From contig LR134353.1 in assembly GCA_900637135.1 (NCBI GenBank), positions 3,162,001 to 3,226,000 of the forward strand: a DNA stretch of 64,000 nucleotides, read 5' to 3'. The notes beneath the pieces are model-generated. The model had not been told where the DNA came from. It searched no databases and saw nothing but the letters and a program-made list of their open reading frames with translations. This document shows, piece after piece, positions 56,279 to 63,944 of the stretch (positions within the stretch are counted from its first letter, which is position 1; every line of letters begins with the position of its first letter). This DNA comes from Mycolicibacterium flavescens. GTDB taxonomy: Bacteria > Actinomycetota > Actinomycetes > Mycobacteriales > Mycobacteriaceae. The translations under genes were made by a program, and so were the position numbers.

Positions 56279-56310
56279 AGTCCCCCGCCAGACCCGTCTG
56301 ACGGGGGACT
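56279..56310 (+). terminator. intrinsic terminator of the WGxxGxxG gene
   Basis: AGTCCCCCGCCAGAC (56279-56293) pairs with GTCTGACGGGGGACT (56296-56310), one mismatch, followed by TTTCTT. This is the most canonical intrinsic terminator in the window. Confidence 0.8.
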
Positions 56311-56313
56311 TTC

Positions 56314-56454
56314 TTACCTTCGGTCGCCAGCCATGCGGACGAAGAAGCGTTTCCCGCAACCCCCGCATTCCCAGCGCAGCGCGTCGCTCTGTCGACCTTC
56401 ATCGATTCGGTATGTGTCGGGACTGCCGCAGCGCGGACAAGTCACAGCGGGCAT
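56314..56454 (-). CDS. 46-aa zinc-ribbon protein
   Basis: ATG 56454, stop TAA 56314-56316. 46 residues with two CxxC knuckles: VTCPRCGSPDTYRIDEG and RWECGGCGKRFFVRM. This zinc-ribbon plan is common in phage-borne proteins and in transposase N-domains. The Shine-Dalgarno is weak, but a 15-codon ORF (56500-56457) ends just upstream and may couple translation. It is too short for standard ORF calling. Confidence 0.55.
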   Translation of the reverse strand: MPAVTCPRCGSPDTYRIDEGRQSDALRWECGGCGKRFFVRMAGDRR

Positions 56455-56539
56455 ACGACTAGCAGTGCCCCGCCGTCGAAGGATTCAATCGTGCTGCACG
56501 ATTCATGCCCTCGCTCCCTTCGGCCAGGTCGGCCCGCCC

Positions 56540-56635
56540 TTAGGAGCACACCAATTCGATCTGCTCCCGAAGCGCGGCGACGTGGTCAGCGGGTGCCAGA
56601 GAACGGGCACGGATGATTGAGGGCCGGGTGCTCAT
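56540..56635 (-). CDS. possible 31-aa protein near attR
   Basis: ATG at 56633-56635 (complement), stop 56540-56542. It includes RSLAPADHVAALREQIELVCS. It overlaps a 21-codon frame from 56651 that has a good RBS (GAGGAG), so one may couple to the other. It lies leftward, upstream of the zinc-ribbon gene. Low certainty. Confidence 0.3.
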   Translation of the reverse strand: MSTRPSIIRARSLAPADHVAALREQIELVCS

Positions 56636-56684
56636 TGGTCGCAGTTGACATTCTGCTCCTCAACGTCGAGTGAGCGTGTCAGTC

Positions 56685-56692
56685 CAAGATAT
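56685..56692. promoter_or_regulatory. possible arm-type site left of attR
   Basis: CAAGATAT within AGTCCAAGATATTC, close to AGTCAAGATATCGG at 41512-41525. Its distance from the attR core (~70 bases) suits an integrase arm site. The match is 8 bases, so chance is not excluded. Confidence 0.35.
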
Positions 56693-56760
56693 TCACGGCT
56701 ATAACGCTAAGTTGCGAGCCGCGTGAACCCTACTGGCGCACAGCGCATATCGACCCCTAG

Positions 56761-56788
56761 TGCGCGACTACTTGGACTGACCGACACT
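56761..56788 (+). other. attR: original 3' end of host sigA
   Basis: TGCGCGACTACTTGGACTGACCGACACT; in frame it reads RDYLD-stop preceded by nothing else of sigA. It matches 41416-41443 except for a synonymous C/T and two or three bases after the stop. It represents the native sigA terminus left behind by integration. Confidence 0.8.
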
Positions 56789-56842
56789 TCGGTTCCTGAA
56801 CTGCAGGTTCGCCGCCTCGGCGTCCGATCTGAAATCGGGCAA

Positions 56843-56873
56843 AGGGCAGGTGTCCCATAGGAACACCTGCCCT
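56843..56873. terminator. native sigA terminator, displaced by the element
   Basis: AGGGCAGGTGT (56843-56853) and ACACCTGCCCT (56863-56873) form a perfect 11-bp stem with a 9-base loop, about 60 bases after the attR stop codon. Before integration it would have ended the sigA transcript; it also faces the end of the leftward gene at 56896. Confidence 0.65.
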
Positions 56874-56895
56874 CACGCGTCCTAACTGCCGACCT

Positions 56896-57375
56896 TCATT
56901 CGTCAATCACCTCGCGGCAGCCGCAGATGGGGTCCATGTCGGGAAAAGGACCGGCGAAGGGGCTGTGCTCGCCGAGAGCCGGGTGGGACGTGGCGGTTTG
57001 GGTCGGCTGCGGCGTGAATCCCGGAGTCATCTGGGCGTGGACCGCGGAATCGCCGGCCGACGTGGGATCAAGCTTGACCCCCGGAATCAGGTGGGCGTGG
57101 ACCTCGGAGTCATTGGCTGGGGAGGCGGGTGCGGCGTGCTGCTCCGACGATGACGTGCCGGCGTGCTCGGACGACGATGTGCCGGCGTGCTGCTCCGACG
57201 ACGACGTGCCGGCGTGCTGCTCGGAGTCGTGGGCAGGTGCAGCGGCCGCTGTGCCAGCCACGCCGAGCGCAGCCAGTCCCAGGGCCCCCGCGATGGTGGC
57301 AGCGGCGGCGAGTTTCTTGATTGCGCCGACGGTGGTGATGGAGGCTGCGGTCTTCGTGGACGGGCTATCGGTCAT
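56896..57375 (-). CDS. exported protein with SSSEQHAGT repeats, 159 aa
   Basis: From ATG 57375 (MTDSPSTKTAASITTV), with AAGGGA upstream. A hydrophobic signal segment (LAAAATIAGALGLAALGVAG, cleavage near AAAAP ~45) precedes 3-4 copies of SSSEQHAGT, then a low-complexity His/Pro region (HAHLIPGVKLDP, HAQMTPGFTPQP) and a short Cys pair (ICGCRE). The His richness suggests metal binding, by inference. Host side of attR. Confidence 0.6.
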   Translation of the reverse strand: MTDSPSTKTAASITTVGAIKKLAAAATIAGALGLAALGVAGTAAAAPAHDSEQHAGTSSSEQHAGTSSSEHAGTSSSEQHAAPASPANDSEVHAHLIPGVKLDPTSAGDSAVHAQMTPGFTPQPTQTATSHPALGEHSPFAGPFPDMDPICGCREVIDE

Positions 57376-57539
57376 CGGAGTCCCTTTTCTCGTAGCCACA
57401 GCGTGTCTGTGGTTGAGAAGAGAATCGGGCGATGTCCTCAACAGACTCTCAATGCGCCCGCTGATGCTTCACGACCCGCGCGAAAAGGGTTCGGCCGTAC
57501 ACCGTGCGGCCCCTACTGTGCGACCGCCTGGACTAGTAC

Positions 57540-58028
57540 CTACGCCGGTGGCGGTGGCGGTGGCGGTGGCGGTCCGATCCTGTTCAGCGTGATTTCGTTG
57601 GCGCCGTTGTAGGCGTCGCCGCATATCCCCGGTTCGTAGTAGGAGCGCACACCTTTACCGCTGGCGGCATCCCATGCGTAATTCATGGGCAGATCGTGCT
57701 GCGAGCCGTCCTCGCATGTGAGCGCATCTGGTGTCAGGGCGTCGCGAATGATCCACCATCCGACCTGCCAGTAGGCGTTCGCGCTCCATCCTGGCGACTT
57801 TCGCTCGGTGTCGCCGGCGCCGTACTCGGTGACGTGCACACACTGGAACGAGTCGCCTTCACATGGCGTGACGACCCACGTCGTCGGGCCCCATTCGTAG
57901 GCGACTTCGTAGGTGCCGAGCGCATTCGCCGTGATCTGGTCGACGCCGTACGCGGGGGCTGCTGACCCCACCGCGACCATGCCTGCCGCGAGGACGGATG
58001 CCGCCGCGGTCACCCCCCTGCTTCCCAT
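57540..58028 (-). CDS. exported protein with polyproline tail, 162 aa
   Basis: From ATG 58028 with AAGGAG upstream. Signal peptide (VTAAASVLAAGMVAVGSAAPAYG, cleavage near residue 28). The mature part has Cys pairs (TPCEGDSFQCVHV, LTCEDG, GICGDA) and aromatic residues (WQVGWWIIRD), and ends GPPPPPPPPPA from a (GGTGGC)n repeat. It resembles exported mycobacterial proteins of unknown function. Confidence 0.65.
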   Translation of the reverse strand: MGSRGVTAAASVLAAGMVAVGSAAPAYGVDQITANALGTYEVAYEWGPTTWVVTPCEGDSFQCVHVTEYGAGDTERKSPGWSANAYWQVGWWIIRDALTPDALTCEDGSQHDLPMNYAWDAASGKGVRSYYEPGICGDAYNGANEITLNRIGPPPPPPPPPA

Positions 58029-58246
58029 TGGCACTCCTTCGTGTCCGGCTCGCGTCTTAGGCAGTATGCCTCGCAAGGGATCGCCGCTGACTCGATTTAC
58101 GGTCAACAAAAGCATCCGCGAGTGTCGGGTTGTTCAACGCGATCTCGCATTCGAGTGTGCGTCGAACCGACACTCGCCGCGCCGCGATCGCGCCGGTTCC
58201 CGGGCAGCAAACCAGCTGTAACAACGAACCTGTAGTGTTTCGCGCC

Positions 58247-59341
58247 GTGCCGAACAAGCCCGCGAAGGTTCCTCCCATGCCTGTGGTCCGCGTCGTCGAC
58301 CGACTGCGGGCGGCTCTGCAATCCGTTCATCGCTCGACGGTGCCCGCGAGCGTCGCCATCCTCGAGATGGCGACCGGAGCGTGGACGACGCAGACGATGT
58401 TCGTCGCTGCGAAACTCGGTGTCGCCGACGAACTCGCGAACGGACCGGCGCGCGCCGCAGACATCGCCGAGCGGGTGGGCGCTGACCCCGACGCGCTATA
58501 CCGACTGATGCGGGCGCTGACGTCCAAGGGTCTGCTCGACCATCGCCGCGACGACACCTTCAGCCTGACGAAAGTCGGAGAAGCCTTGCGCTCCGATCAC
58601 CCGGAGTCGATGCGCGACATGGTGCTGTTCATCGGCCACCAGGCCCGCTGGGAGGACTGGGGCAGCCTGCTGCATTCGGTGCAGACCGGCGAACCGTCAG
58701 TCATCAAGCTGCGTGGGATGCCGTATTTCGACTACTTGGAAACCGATCCCGAACTGGCCCAGGTGTTCAACAAAGCGATGACCGCGACGAGCGGCATCAC
58801 CAACGAAATAGCGCTCAGCCAATACGATTTCAGCGCTTTCAAACTGATCGTGGACGTCGGTGGCGGCCACGGCCTGCTGCTGTCGACGATTCTGAACCGG
58901 GCGCCGGGCGCACACGGCATCGTGTACGACCTGCCCTCTGTGGTCACCGACGCCGCAACCACTTTCAAGGCCGCCGGAGTGGCGGACCGATGCACGGCAG
59001 AAGGCGGTTCGTTTCTGGAGAGGGTGCCCGAAGGCGGTGACGCCTACGTGCTGAAGAACATCATCCACGACTGGGACGACGCCACGTCGCTGACGATCCT
59101 GCGCAACGTCCGCACCGCGATCGCACCGCACGGCAAACTGCTCCTCCTGGAAATGGTTCTGCCCCAACGGGCGACTGCGTTCATCGGATTCCAGCTCGAC
59201 CTGGAGATGCTCGTCACCGTGGGCGGCAGAGAACGTACCCGCGCCGACTACGCAGAACTCTTGCGCGGCGCAGGTTTCCGGCTCGACCGCGTCGTCGACA
59301 CCGTCACACCGATATCGATCGTGGAAGCAACGCCGATCTAG
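58247..59341 (+). CDS. SAM-dependent O-methyltransferase
   Basis: About 364 residues from GTG 58247; ATG 58277 is an alternative. The N-terminal dimerisation winged-helix (AAKLGVADELANGPARAADIAERVG..DALYRLMRALTSKG) and the Rossmann methyltransferase domain with VVDVGGGHGLLLSTIL and the acidic residue after (HGIVYDLPSVV) match the hydroxyneurosporene/caffeate-type O-methyltransferases. The acceptor is unknown. It is not in the M. tuberculosis order as I recall it. Confidence 0.85.
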   Translation: MPNKPAKVPPMPVVRVVDRLRAALQSVHRSTVPASVAILEMATGAWTTQTMFVAAKLGVADELANGPARAADIAERVGADPDALYRLMRALTSKGLLDHRRDDTFSLTKVGEALRSDHPESMRDMVLFIGHQARWEDWGSLLHSVQTGEPSVIKLRGMPYFDYLETDPELAQVFNKAMTATSGITNEIALSQYDFSAFKLIVDVGGGHGLLLSTILNRAPGAHGIVYDLPSVVTDAATTFKAAGVADRCTAEGGSFLERVPEGGDAYVLKNIIHDWDDATSLTILRNVRTAIAPHGKLLLLEMVLPQRATAFIGFQLDLEMLVTVGGRERTRADYAELLRGAGFRLDRVVDTVTPISIVEATPI

Positions 59342-59353
59342 CGCGGCCGCGAG

Positions 59354-60136
59354 TCACCGCTTCTTGTCGCGCACCTTGTAGGTCGAGGGCCACGATTCGC
59401 GCGTCTCGTCGCCGGTCAACGGAATTCCCTTGCTTCCGATCTTGATGTCGTAGGCCTCCTTGCCGGGGCCCACCTCCCGGTTGGCGTGCTCGGTGGCCAG
59501 GTAGATCAACTGGTCGATCTCGGCTTCGGCGAATGCGACGAACGACGTCTTGCGGACGATGTCGTCCGCGCCGGCGGCGATGCGGTCCGGCAACACCCGC
59601 GTCGCGAACGCCGCGCCTGCCAACAACACGGACGGGATCACCCAGTAGCACAGGAACGACAGCGGTGATTCGGTGTCATGGATCGTCGCGTCGCGGTCGA
59701 CGATCGGCGGGATCACCGACGACAGCGTCATGCCGCCGAACACCGCCACCCAGATCCACGTCAGCGCAGAGGTGACGCGAGCGAACAGGTCGCTCTTGAC
59801 GACGTGGGGCTGCTGGCCGGCCTCGGCAAACTCCCGAACGAACGGCTTGCCGATCAGCACACCGGTGAGCGCCACGAGCAAGATGCCGGCGTTGCTCAGC
59901 GGCAGCATCCACCGTTCCGAAAACGATTCGTCGAGCGCGAATGTGAGTGCCGTCAAAATCAAAAACGTTGCTACTGCGCCGATTTCGAGTATCCGGCCGG
60001 GACCGCCGCGCATCTGCCCCAGCGTGAATGCGCCAAGCGCGACCGCCAGAGCGATCAGGGCCGCGACGATGAACGGAACATTACCGACGAGCACCCAGTA
60101 GACGATCCACGGTGCCAGACCTAACAAAATGCCCAC
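59354..60136 (-). CDS. polytopic membrane protein of unknown function
   Basis: About 260 residues; GTG 60136 is a guess, as the frame is open upstream. Roughly six hydrophobic helices (LAPWIVYWVLVG, FIVAALIALAVALGAFTLG, IGAVATFLILTALTFAL, VTSALTWIWVAVFGGMTL) are followed by a soluble C-terminal part (TSFVAFAEAEIDQLIYLATEHAN). No known transporter motif. Convergent with the methyltransferase (13-base gap). Confidence 0.65.
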   Translation of the reverse strand: MGILLGLAPWIVYWVLVGNVPFIVAALIALAVALGAFTLGQMRGGPGRILEIGAVATFLILTALTFALDESFSERWMLPLSNAGILLVALTGVLIGKPFVREFAEAGQQPHVVKSDLFARVTSALTWIWVAVFGGMTLSSVIPPIVDRDATIHDTESPLSFLCYWVIPSVLLAGAAFATRVLPDRIAAGADDIVRKTSFVAFAEAEIDQLIYLATEHANREVGPGKEAYDIKIGSKGIPLTGDETRESWPSTYKVRDKKR

Positions 60137-60244
60137 GATTTGTAAGTGTACGTAGACCCCTCCCGCGCGTGGAAGTGATCTAGTTTGAGGCGATGCGAGA
60201 GCGGCGCACACGGCCTCCGGATCGGCGTACGAGGGAGCGGTCGG

Positions 60245-60604
60245 TCAGGGCGCCGGCGGAGCGAACCGGCCCTCGGAGTCCGGCAGATAAGACGTGACGC
60301 GGATCACAGCTTCGATTGGCAAAGGGCCGTAGAGATGTGGGAACTCCATTCCCACGGGATCAGCGGGCACACCGGGTTCCCAGCGAACCGGAGAGGACAG
60401 TCGTGCGGCGTCGATGTGCAGCAGCACCAGGTCGGTACGACCGGCGTAGAGCCGGTTGGCCGGAAGGTGCACCTGCTCGGGTGTCGACAGATGCACGAAG
60501 CCGCTCGCGGTCAACGAAGCGGGACAATGCTCGCCGCGTGCTTGAGCAGACTGCCATTCGTCTTTGCTACACAGGTGGACCAGTACGGTGGGCAGTGGGC
60601 TCAT
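60245..60604 (-). CDS. DUF952 family protein
   Basis: 119 residues from ATG 60604. LVHLCSKDEWQSAQARGEHCPASLTASGFVHLSTPEQV is the characteristic DUF952 opening (glutathione S-transferase-adjacent family), followed by DLVLLHIDAARLSSPVRWEPG. Function unknown. Confidence 0.8.
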   Translation of the reverse strand: MSPLPTVLVHLCSKDEWQSAQARGEHCPASLTASGFVHLSTPEQVHLPANRLYAGRTDLVLLHIDAARLSSPVRWEPGVPADPVGMEFPHLYGPLPIEAVIRVTSYLPDSEGRFAPPAP

Positions 60605-60734
60605 ATAGCCAGCCTGCCGCGCCGGCAACTCGAGGTAACGGTGAGACACGACACACCGGTAGAGCCTTTGGGAACAACGCCGAAAGCCAAAACGTCTGAG
60701 ACAGTAGATGCACGCGACAGTACGGAGGTCCGCA

Positions 60735-60929
60735 ATGACGAACGCAACGCTCACCAGTCCCCCACTGACCCGGGCTGACCGCTGCGATCGTTGCGGCGCC
60801 GCGGCACGGGTGCGCGCGAAGCTCCCGTCGGGAGCCGAGTTGCTCTTCTGCCAGCACCACGCCAATGAGCACGAGGCCAAGCTGATCGAGTCGGCTGCCG
60901 TCCTCGAAGTCAGCCCGGTGGAGGCATAG
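60735..60929 (+). CDS. small zinc-binding protein (DUF7455-like), 64 aa
   Basis: ATG 60735 with GGAGGT upstream. CDRCGAAARVRAKLPSGAELLFCQHHANEH forms a CxxC...CxxH zinc site. Such proteins are common beside sigma-factor genes in actinobacteria. Role unknown. Confidence 0.75.
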   Translation: MTNATLTSPPLTRADRCDRCGAAARVRAKLPSGAELLFCQHHANEHEAKLIESAAVLEVSPVEA

Positions 60930-60993
60930 CGTCCGACACGGCTGAGAGCCGCTCTGGGCAGGATCACACTTCGTCAGTAATGCTGGACTGGTC

Positions 60994-62010
60994 ATGAATG
61001 ACCAGCCCCGGCCGCTGCCGACGAAGCCGTCGCGCCACCACATCCGCCACATCGTGGGGCGCACCTTGTCCAAGAGCTGGGATGACTCGATTTTCTCGGA
61101 GTCCGCGCAGGCTGCCTTCTGGTCGGCGTTGTCGCTTCCCCCGCTGCTGTTGGGGATGCTCGGCAGCCTGGCCTACATCGCTCCGGTGTTCGGACCCGAC
61201 ACGCTTCCGATGATCGAGACCCAGATCGTCGACACGGCTGCGCGGTTCTTCTCCACCAATGTGGTGACCGAGATCATCGAGCCGACGGTCCGCGACATCG
61301 TCAAGGGCGCCCGCGGTGAGGTGGTCTCGCTGGGCTTCGTCATCTCGCTGTGGGCCGGATCGTCGGCAATCTCGGCATTCGTCGACTCGATCACCGAGGC
61401 GCACGACCAGACGCCGTTACGCCATCCGGTTCGTCAGCGGTTCTACGCGCTCGGCCTCTACGTGGTGATGTTGGTCGGCGCGATCATCGCGGCCCCGTTC
61501 ATTGCGTTGGGGCCTCGCAAGATCGCCACGTACATCCCGGACAGCTGGGATCACGTTCTGCGGTTCGGCTACTACCCGGTGCTGATACTGGCGCTGGTCG
61601 TGTCCGTCAACGTGCTCTACCGGGTCTCGCTGCCGAAGCCGTTACCGTCGCACCGGTTACTGCTGGGCTCGATCCTGGCCACGACGGTGTTCCTGTTGGC
61701 GACGTTCGGCCTGCGCTTCTACCTGACGTGGATCACCGCGACCGGCTACACCTACGGCGCGTTGGCGACGCCGATCGCCTTCTTGTTGTTCGCGTTCTTC
61801 CTCGGATTCGCGATCATGATCGGCGCCGAACTCAACGCCGCGATCCAGGAGGAGTGGCCGGCGGCCGACACGCACGCCAAGCGGTTCGGTTGGTGGTTGA
61901 AGGGAAAAGCCGAGTCACTCAACGGCGTCGCGGCCGAAGAAGCACCGACAGCCGCTCCGGTGTCCCCGGCAGGAGCCGCGGGAGCGACGGCCGACCGGGC
62001 TACTTCTTGA
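60994..62010 (+). CDS. YihY/virulence factor BrkB family membrane protein
   Basis: 338 residues. About six membrane helices in the YihY arrangement (FWSALSLPPLLLGMLGSLAYI, AGSSAISAFVDSITEAHDQTP, YGALATPIAFLLFAFFLGFAIMIGAELNAA). The family was once called ribonuclease BN but is a membrane protein of unknown function. It is the equivalent of Rv2707. Its C-terminal 40 residues are Ala/Pro-rich and overlap the end of the convergent DUF3039 gene by 11 bases. Confidence 0.88.
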   Translation: MNDQPRPLPTKPSRHHIRHIVGRTLSKSWDDSIFSESAQAAFWSALSLPPLLLGMLGSLAYIAPVFGPDTLPMIETQIVDTAARFFSTNVVTEIIEPTVRDIVKGARGEVVSLGFVISLWAGSSAISAFVDSITEAHDQTPLRHPVRQRFYALGLYVVMLVGAIIAAPFIALGPRKIATYIPDSWDHVLRFGYYPVLILALVVSVNVLYRVSLPKPLPSHRLLLGSILATTVFLLATFGLRFYLTWITATGYTYGALATPIAFLLFAFFLGFAIMIGAELNAAIQEEWPAADTHAKRFGWWLKGKAESLNGVAAEEAPTAAPVSPAGAAGATADRATS

Positions 62011-62236
62011 GTTTCTCGTAGATGCGCTTGCACTCCGGGCACACCGGTGACCCAGGCTTGGCCGACTTCGTCACCGGAAACACCTCGCCGCACAGCGCGA
62101 CGACATGGGTGCCCATCACCGCGCTCTCGGCGATCTTGTCCTTCTTGACATAGTGGAAGAACTTCGGGGTATCGCTGTCAGTCCCGTCGTCGACGCGTTC
62201 GTCGGTGTCGGTGCGCTCGATCGTCTGGGTTTGCAT
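62000..62236 (-). CDS. DUF3039 zinc-ribbon protein
   Basis: 78 residues from ATG 62236. HYVKKDKIAESAVMGTHVVALCGEVFPVTK..GSPVCPECKRIYEKL is the DUF3039 pattern with Cys residues for a metal site. It is the equivalent of Rv2708c. Function unknown. Confidence 0.85.
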   Translation of the reverse strand: MQTQTIERTDTDERVDDGTDSDTPKFFHYVKKDKIAESAVMGTHVVALCGEVFPVTKSAKPGSPVCPECKRIYEKLKK

Positions 62237-62302
62237 GACAACCATTTTGCCCGTAAGAAAACCGACCCGTACAGCGGAGCCACAATGTGGGACAGTGAAG
62301 GT

Positions 62303-62704
62303 ATGAAACAAAGCCCCGAGCTGAGTTTCGACGACGATGGCCGGCCCGTCCTGATCACTCGCGCCGCCCCCGCCTACGAGGAACAGCACCGCCAACGGGT
62401 TCGCAAGTACTTGACGCTCATGTCGTTTCGTATACCGGCGCTCGTACTGGCCGCCATCGCCTATGGCATCTGGCACAACGGCCTGATCTCGTTGGCGATT
62501 CTCGTCGGCTCGATTCCCTTGCCGTGGATCGCCGTGCTCATCGCCAACGACCGTCCGCCTCGGCGTCCAGAGGAGCCGCGCCGGTTCGACAACCGCCGTC
62601 ACTCCTCCGAGGTGCCGACCGGCGAACGGCCGGCGCTCGAGCAGCGCACCGTCGCGCCGCCGCAACCCGAGGGGCGTGGCTCGAATGGCGATGTTCCCAG
62701 CTGA
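62303..62704 (+). CDS. DUF3099 membrane protein
   Basis: 133 residues from ATG 62303 (MKQSPELSFDDDGRPVLIT). Two hydrophobic helices (LTLMSFRIPALVLAAIAYGIW, LISLAILVGSIPLPWIAVLIA) are followed by a basic, disordered tail. It fits DUF3099 and is the equivalent of Rv2709. Function unknown. Confidence 0.82.
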   Translation: MKQSPELSFDDDGRPVLITRAAPAYEEQHRQRVRKYLTLMSFRIPALVLAAIAYGIWHNGLISLAILVGSIPLPWIAVLIANDRPPRRPEEPRRFDNRRHSSEVPTGERPALEQRTVAPPQPEGRGSNGDVPS

Positions 62705-62787
62705 GACGCTTCTATCCCTTTTCTAAGGACATTCTCAGGTCGGGTCCGAGAAACCGCTGATCAGAAGGTGTGAACCAGCCAACGGCT

Positions 62788-62815
62788 GGGAACTCTTTGG
62801 ACCTCGTGGGCGTTG
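62788..62815 (+). promoter_or_regulatory. SigE/SigH-type promoter of sigB
   Basis: GGGAAC at 62788-62793 and CGTTG at 62811-62815, 17 bases apart, match the GGAAC-N16/17-(C)GTT consensus of mycobacterial stress sigma factors SigE and SigH, which are known to drive sigB. The sigB ATG is 37 bases downstream of the -10. Confidence 0.75.
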
Positions 62816-62851
62816 TAGCTCATGACAGTTCGACTTGATCAGGAGGCCGTC

Positions 62852-63811
62852 ATGGCAAATGCCAGCACCATCCGCGTCGACCGGGACCTGGACGCCCAGA
62901 GTCCAGCGGCTGACCTCGTACGCGTGTATCTGAATGGTATTGGCAAAACTGCCTTGCTCAACGCCGCCGATGAGGTGGAACTCGCAAAGCGCATCGAGGC
63001 AGGGCTCTACGCCAAGCACCTGCTCGACACGCGGAAGCGCTTGGGCGAGAACCGCAAACGTGATCTTGCTGCCGTGGTCCGCGACGGTGAGGCCGCGCGT
63101 AGGCACCTTCTCGAAGCCAACCTGCGCCTTGTCGTTTCGCTGGCGAAGCGCTACACCGGTCGCGGCATGCCGCTGCTCGACCTGATCCAGGAAGGCAACC
63201 TGGGCCTGATCCGGGCGATGGAAAAGTTCGACTACGCCAAGGGATTCAAGTTCTCGACGTACGCCACGTGGTGGATCCGTCAGGCGATCACCCGCGGCAT
63301 GGCCGACCAGAGCCGCACGATCCGGCTGCCGGTGCACCTCGTCGAGCAGGTCAACAAGCTGGCTCGGATCAAGCGCGAGATGCACCAGAACCTCGGCCGT
63401 GAAGCCACCGATGAGGAACTGGCCGCCGAGTCCGGGATCCCGGTGGAGAAGATCACCGATCTGCTCGAGCACAGCCGCGACCCGGTGAGCCTCGATATGC
63501 CGGTGGGCAGCGACGAGGAAGCGCCGCTGGGCGACTTCATCGAGGACGCCGAGGCAATGTCGGCTGAGAACGCGGTGATCTCCGAACTGCTGCACACCGA
63601 CATCCGGCACGTGCTGGCCACGCTCGACGAGCGCGAGCAGCAGGTGATCCGGCTGCGGTTCGGCCTCGACGACGGTCAGCCCCGCACCCTCGACCAGATC
63701 GGCAAGCTGTTCGGGCTCTCCCGCGAGCGGGTGCGTCAGATCGAGCGCGAGGTGATGGCCAAGCTCCGCAACGGCGAACGTGCGGACCGCCTCCGCTCGT
63801 ACGCAAGTTAG
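62852..63811 (+). CDS. sigB: RNA polymerase sigma factor SigB
   Basis: 319 residues from ATG 62852 ([16 protein letters not shown]). All sigma-70 regions 1.2 to 4.2 are present and nearly identical to SigA in region 2.4 ([20 protein letters not shown]) and 4.2 ([20 protein letters not shown]), but the long acidic N-terminus of SigA is absent. A general stress and stationary-phase factor. It is the equivalent of Rv2710. Confidence 0.95.
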   Translation: MANASTIRVDRDLDAQSPAADLVRVYLNGIGKTALLNAADEVELAKRIEAGLYAKHLLDTRKRLGENRKRDLAAVVRDGEAARRHLLEANLRLVVSLAKRYTGRGMPLLDLIQEGNLGLIRAMEKFDYAKGFKFSTYATWWIRQAITRGMADQSRTIRLPVHLVEQVNKLARIKREMHQNLGREATDEELAAESGIPVEKITDLLEHSRDPVSLDMPVGSDEEAPLGDFIEDAEAMSAENAVISELLHTDIRHVLATLDEREQQVIRLRFGLDDGQPRTLDQIGKLFGLSRERVRQIEREVMAKLRNGERADRLRSYAS

Positions 63812-63816
63812 ACCCC

Positions 63817-63857
63817 CGACACGATCCCCGCTGCTTCGACCGGCGGGGATCGTGTCG
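63817..63857. terminator. terminator after sigB
   Basis: CGACACGATCCCCGC (63817-63831) and GCGGGGATCGTGTCG (63843-63857) form a perfect 15-bp stem with an 11-base loop, right after the sigB stop. No T-run. Confidence 0.75.
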
Positions 63858-63944
63858 TATCAGCATGTGCCGGTGTCGCAGACGTAACAACGCAGTTCAG
63901 GCCCTTTAGCCGGTAGACTCGACCTCTGACGGAGGGTTAGCGCA

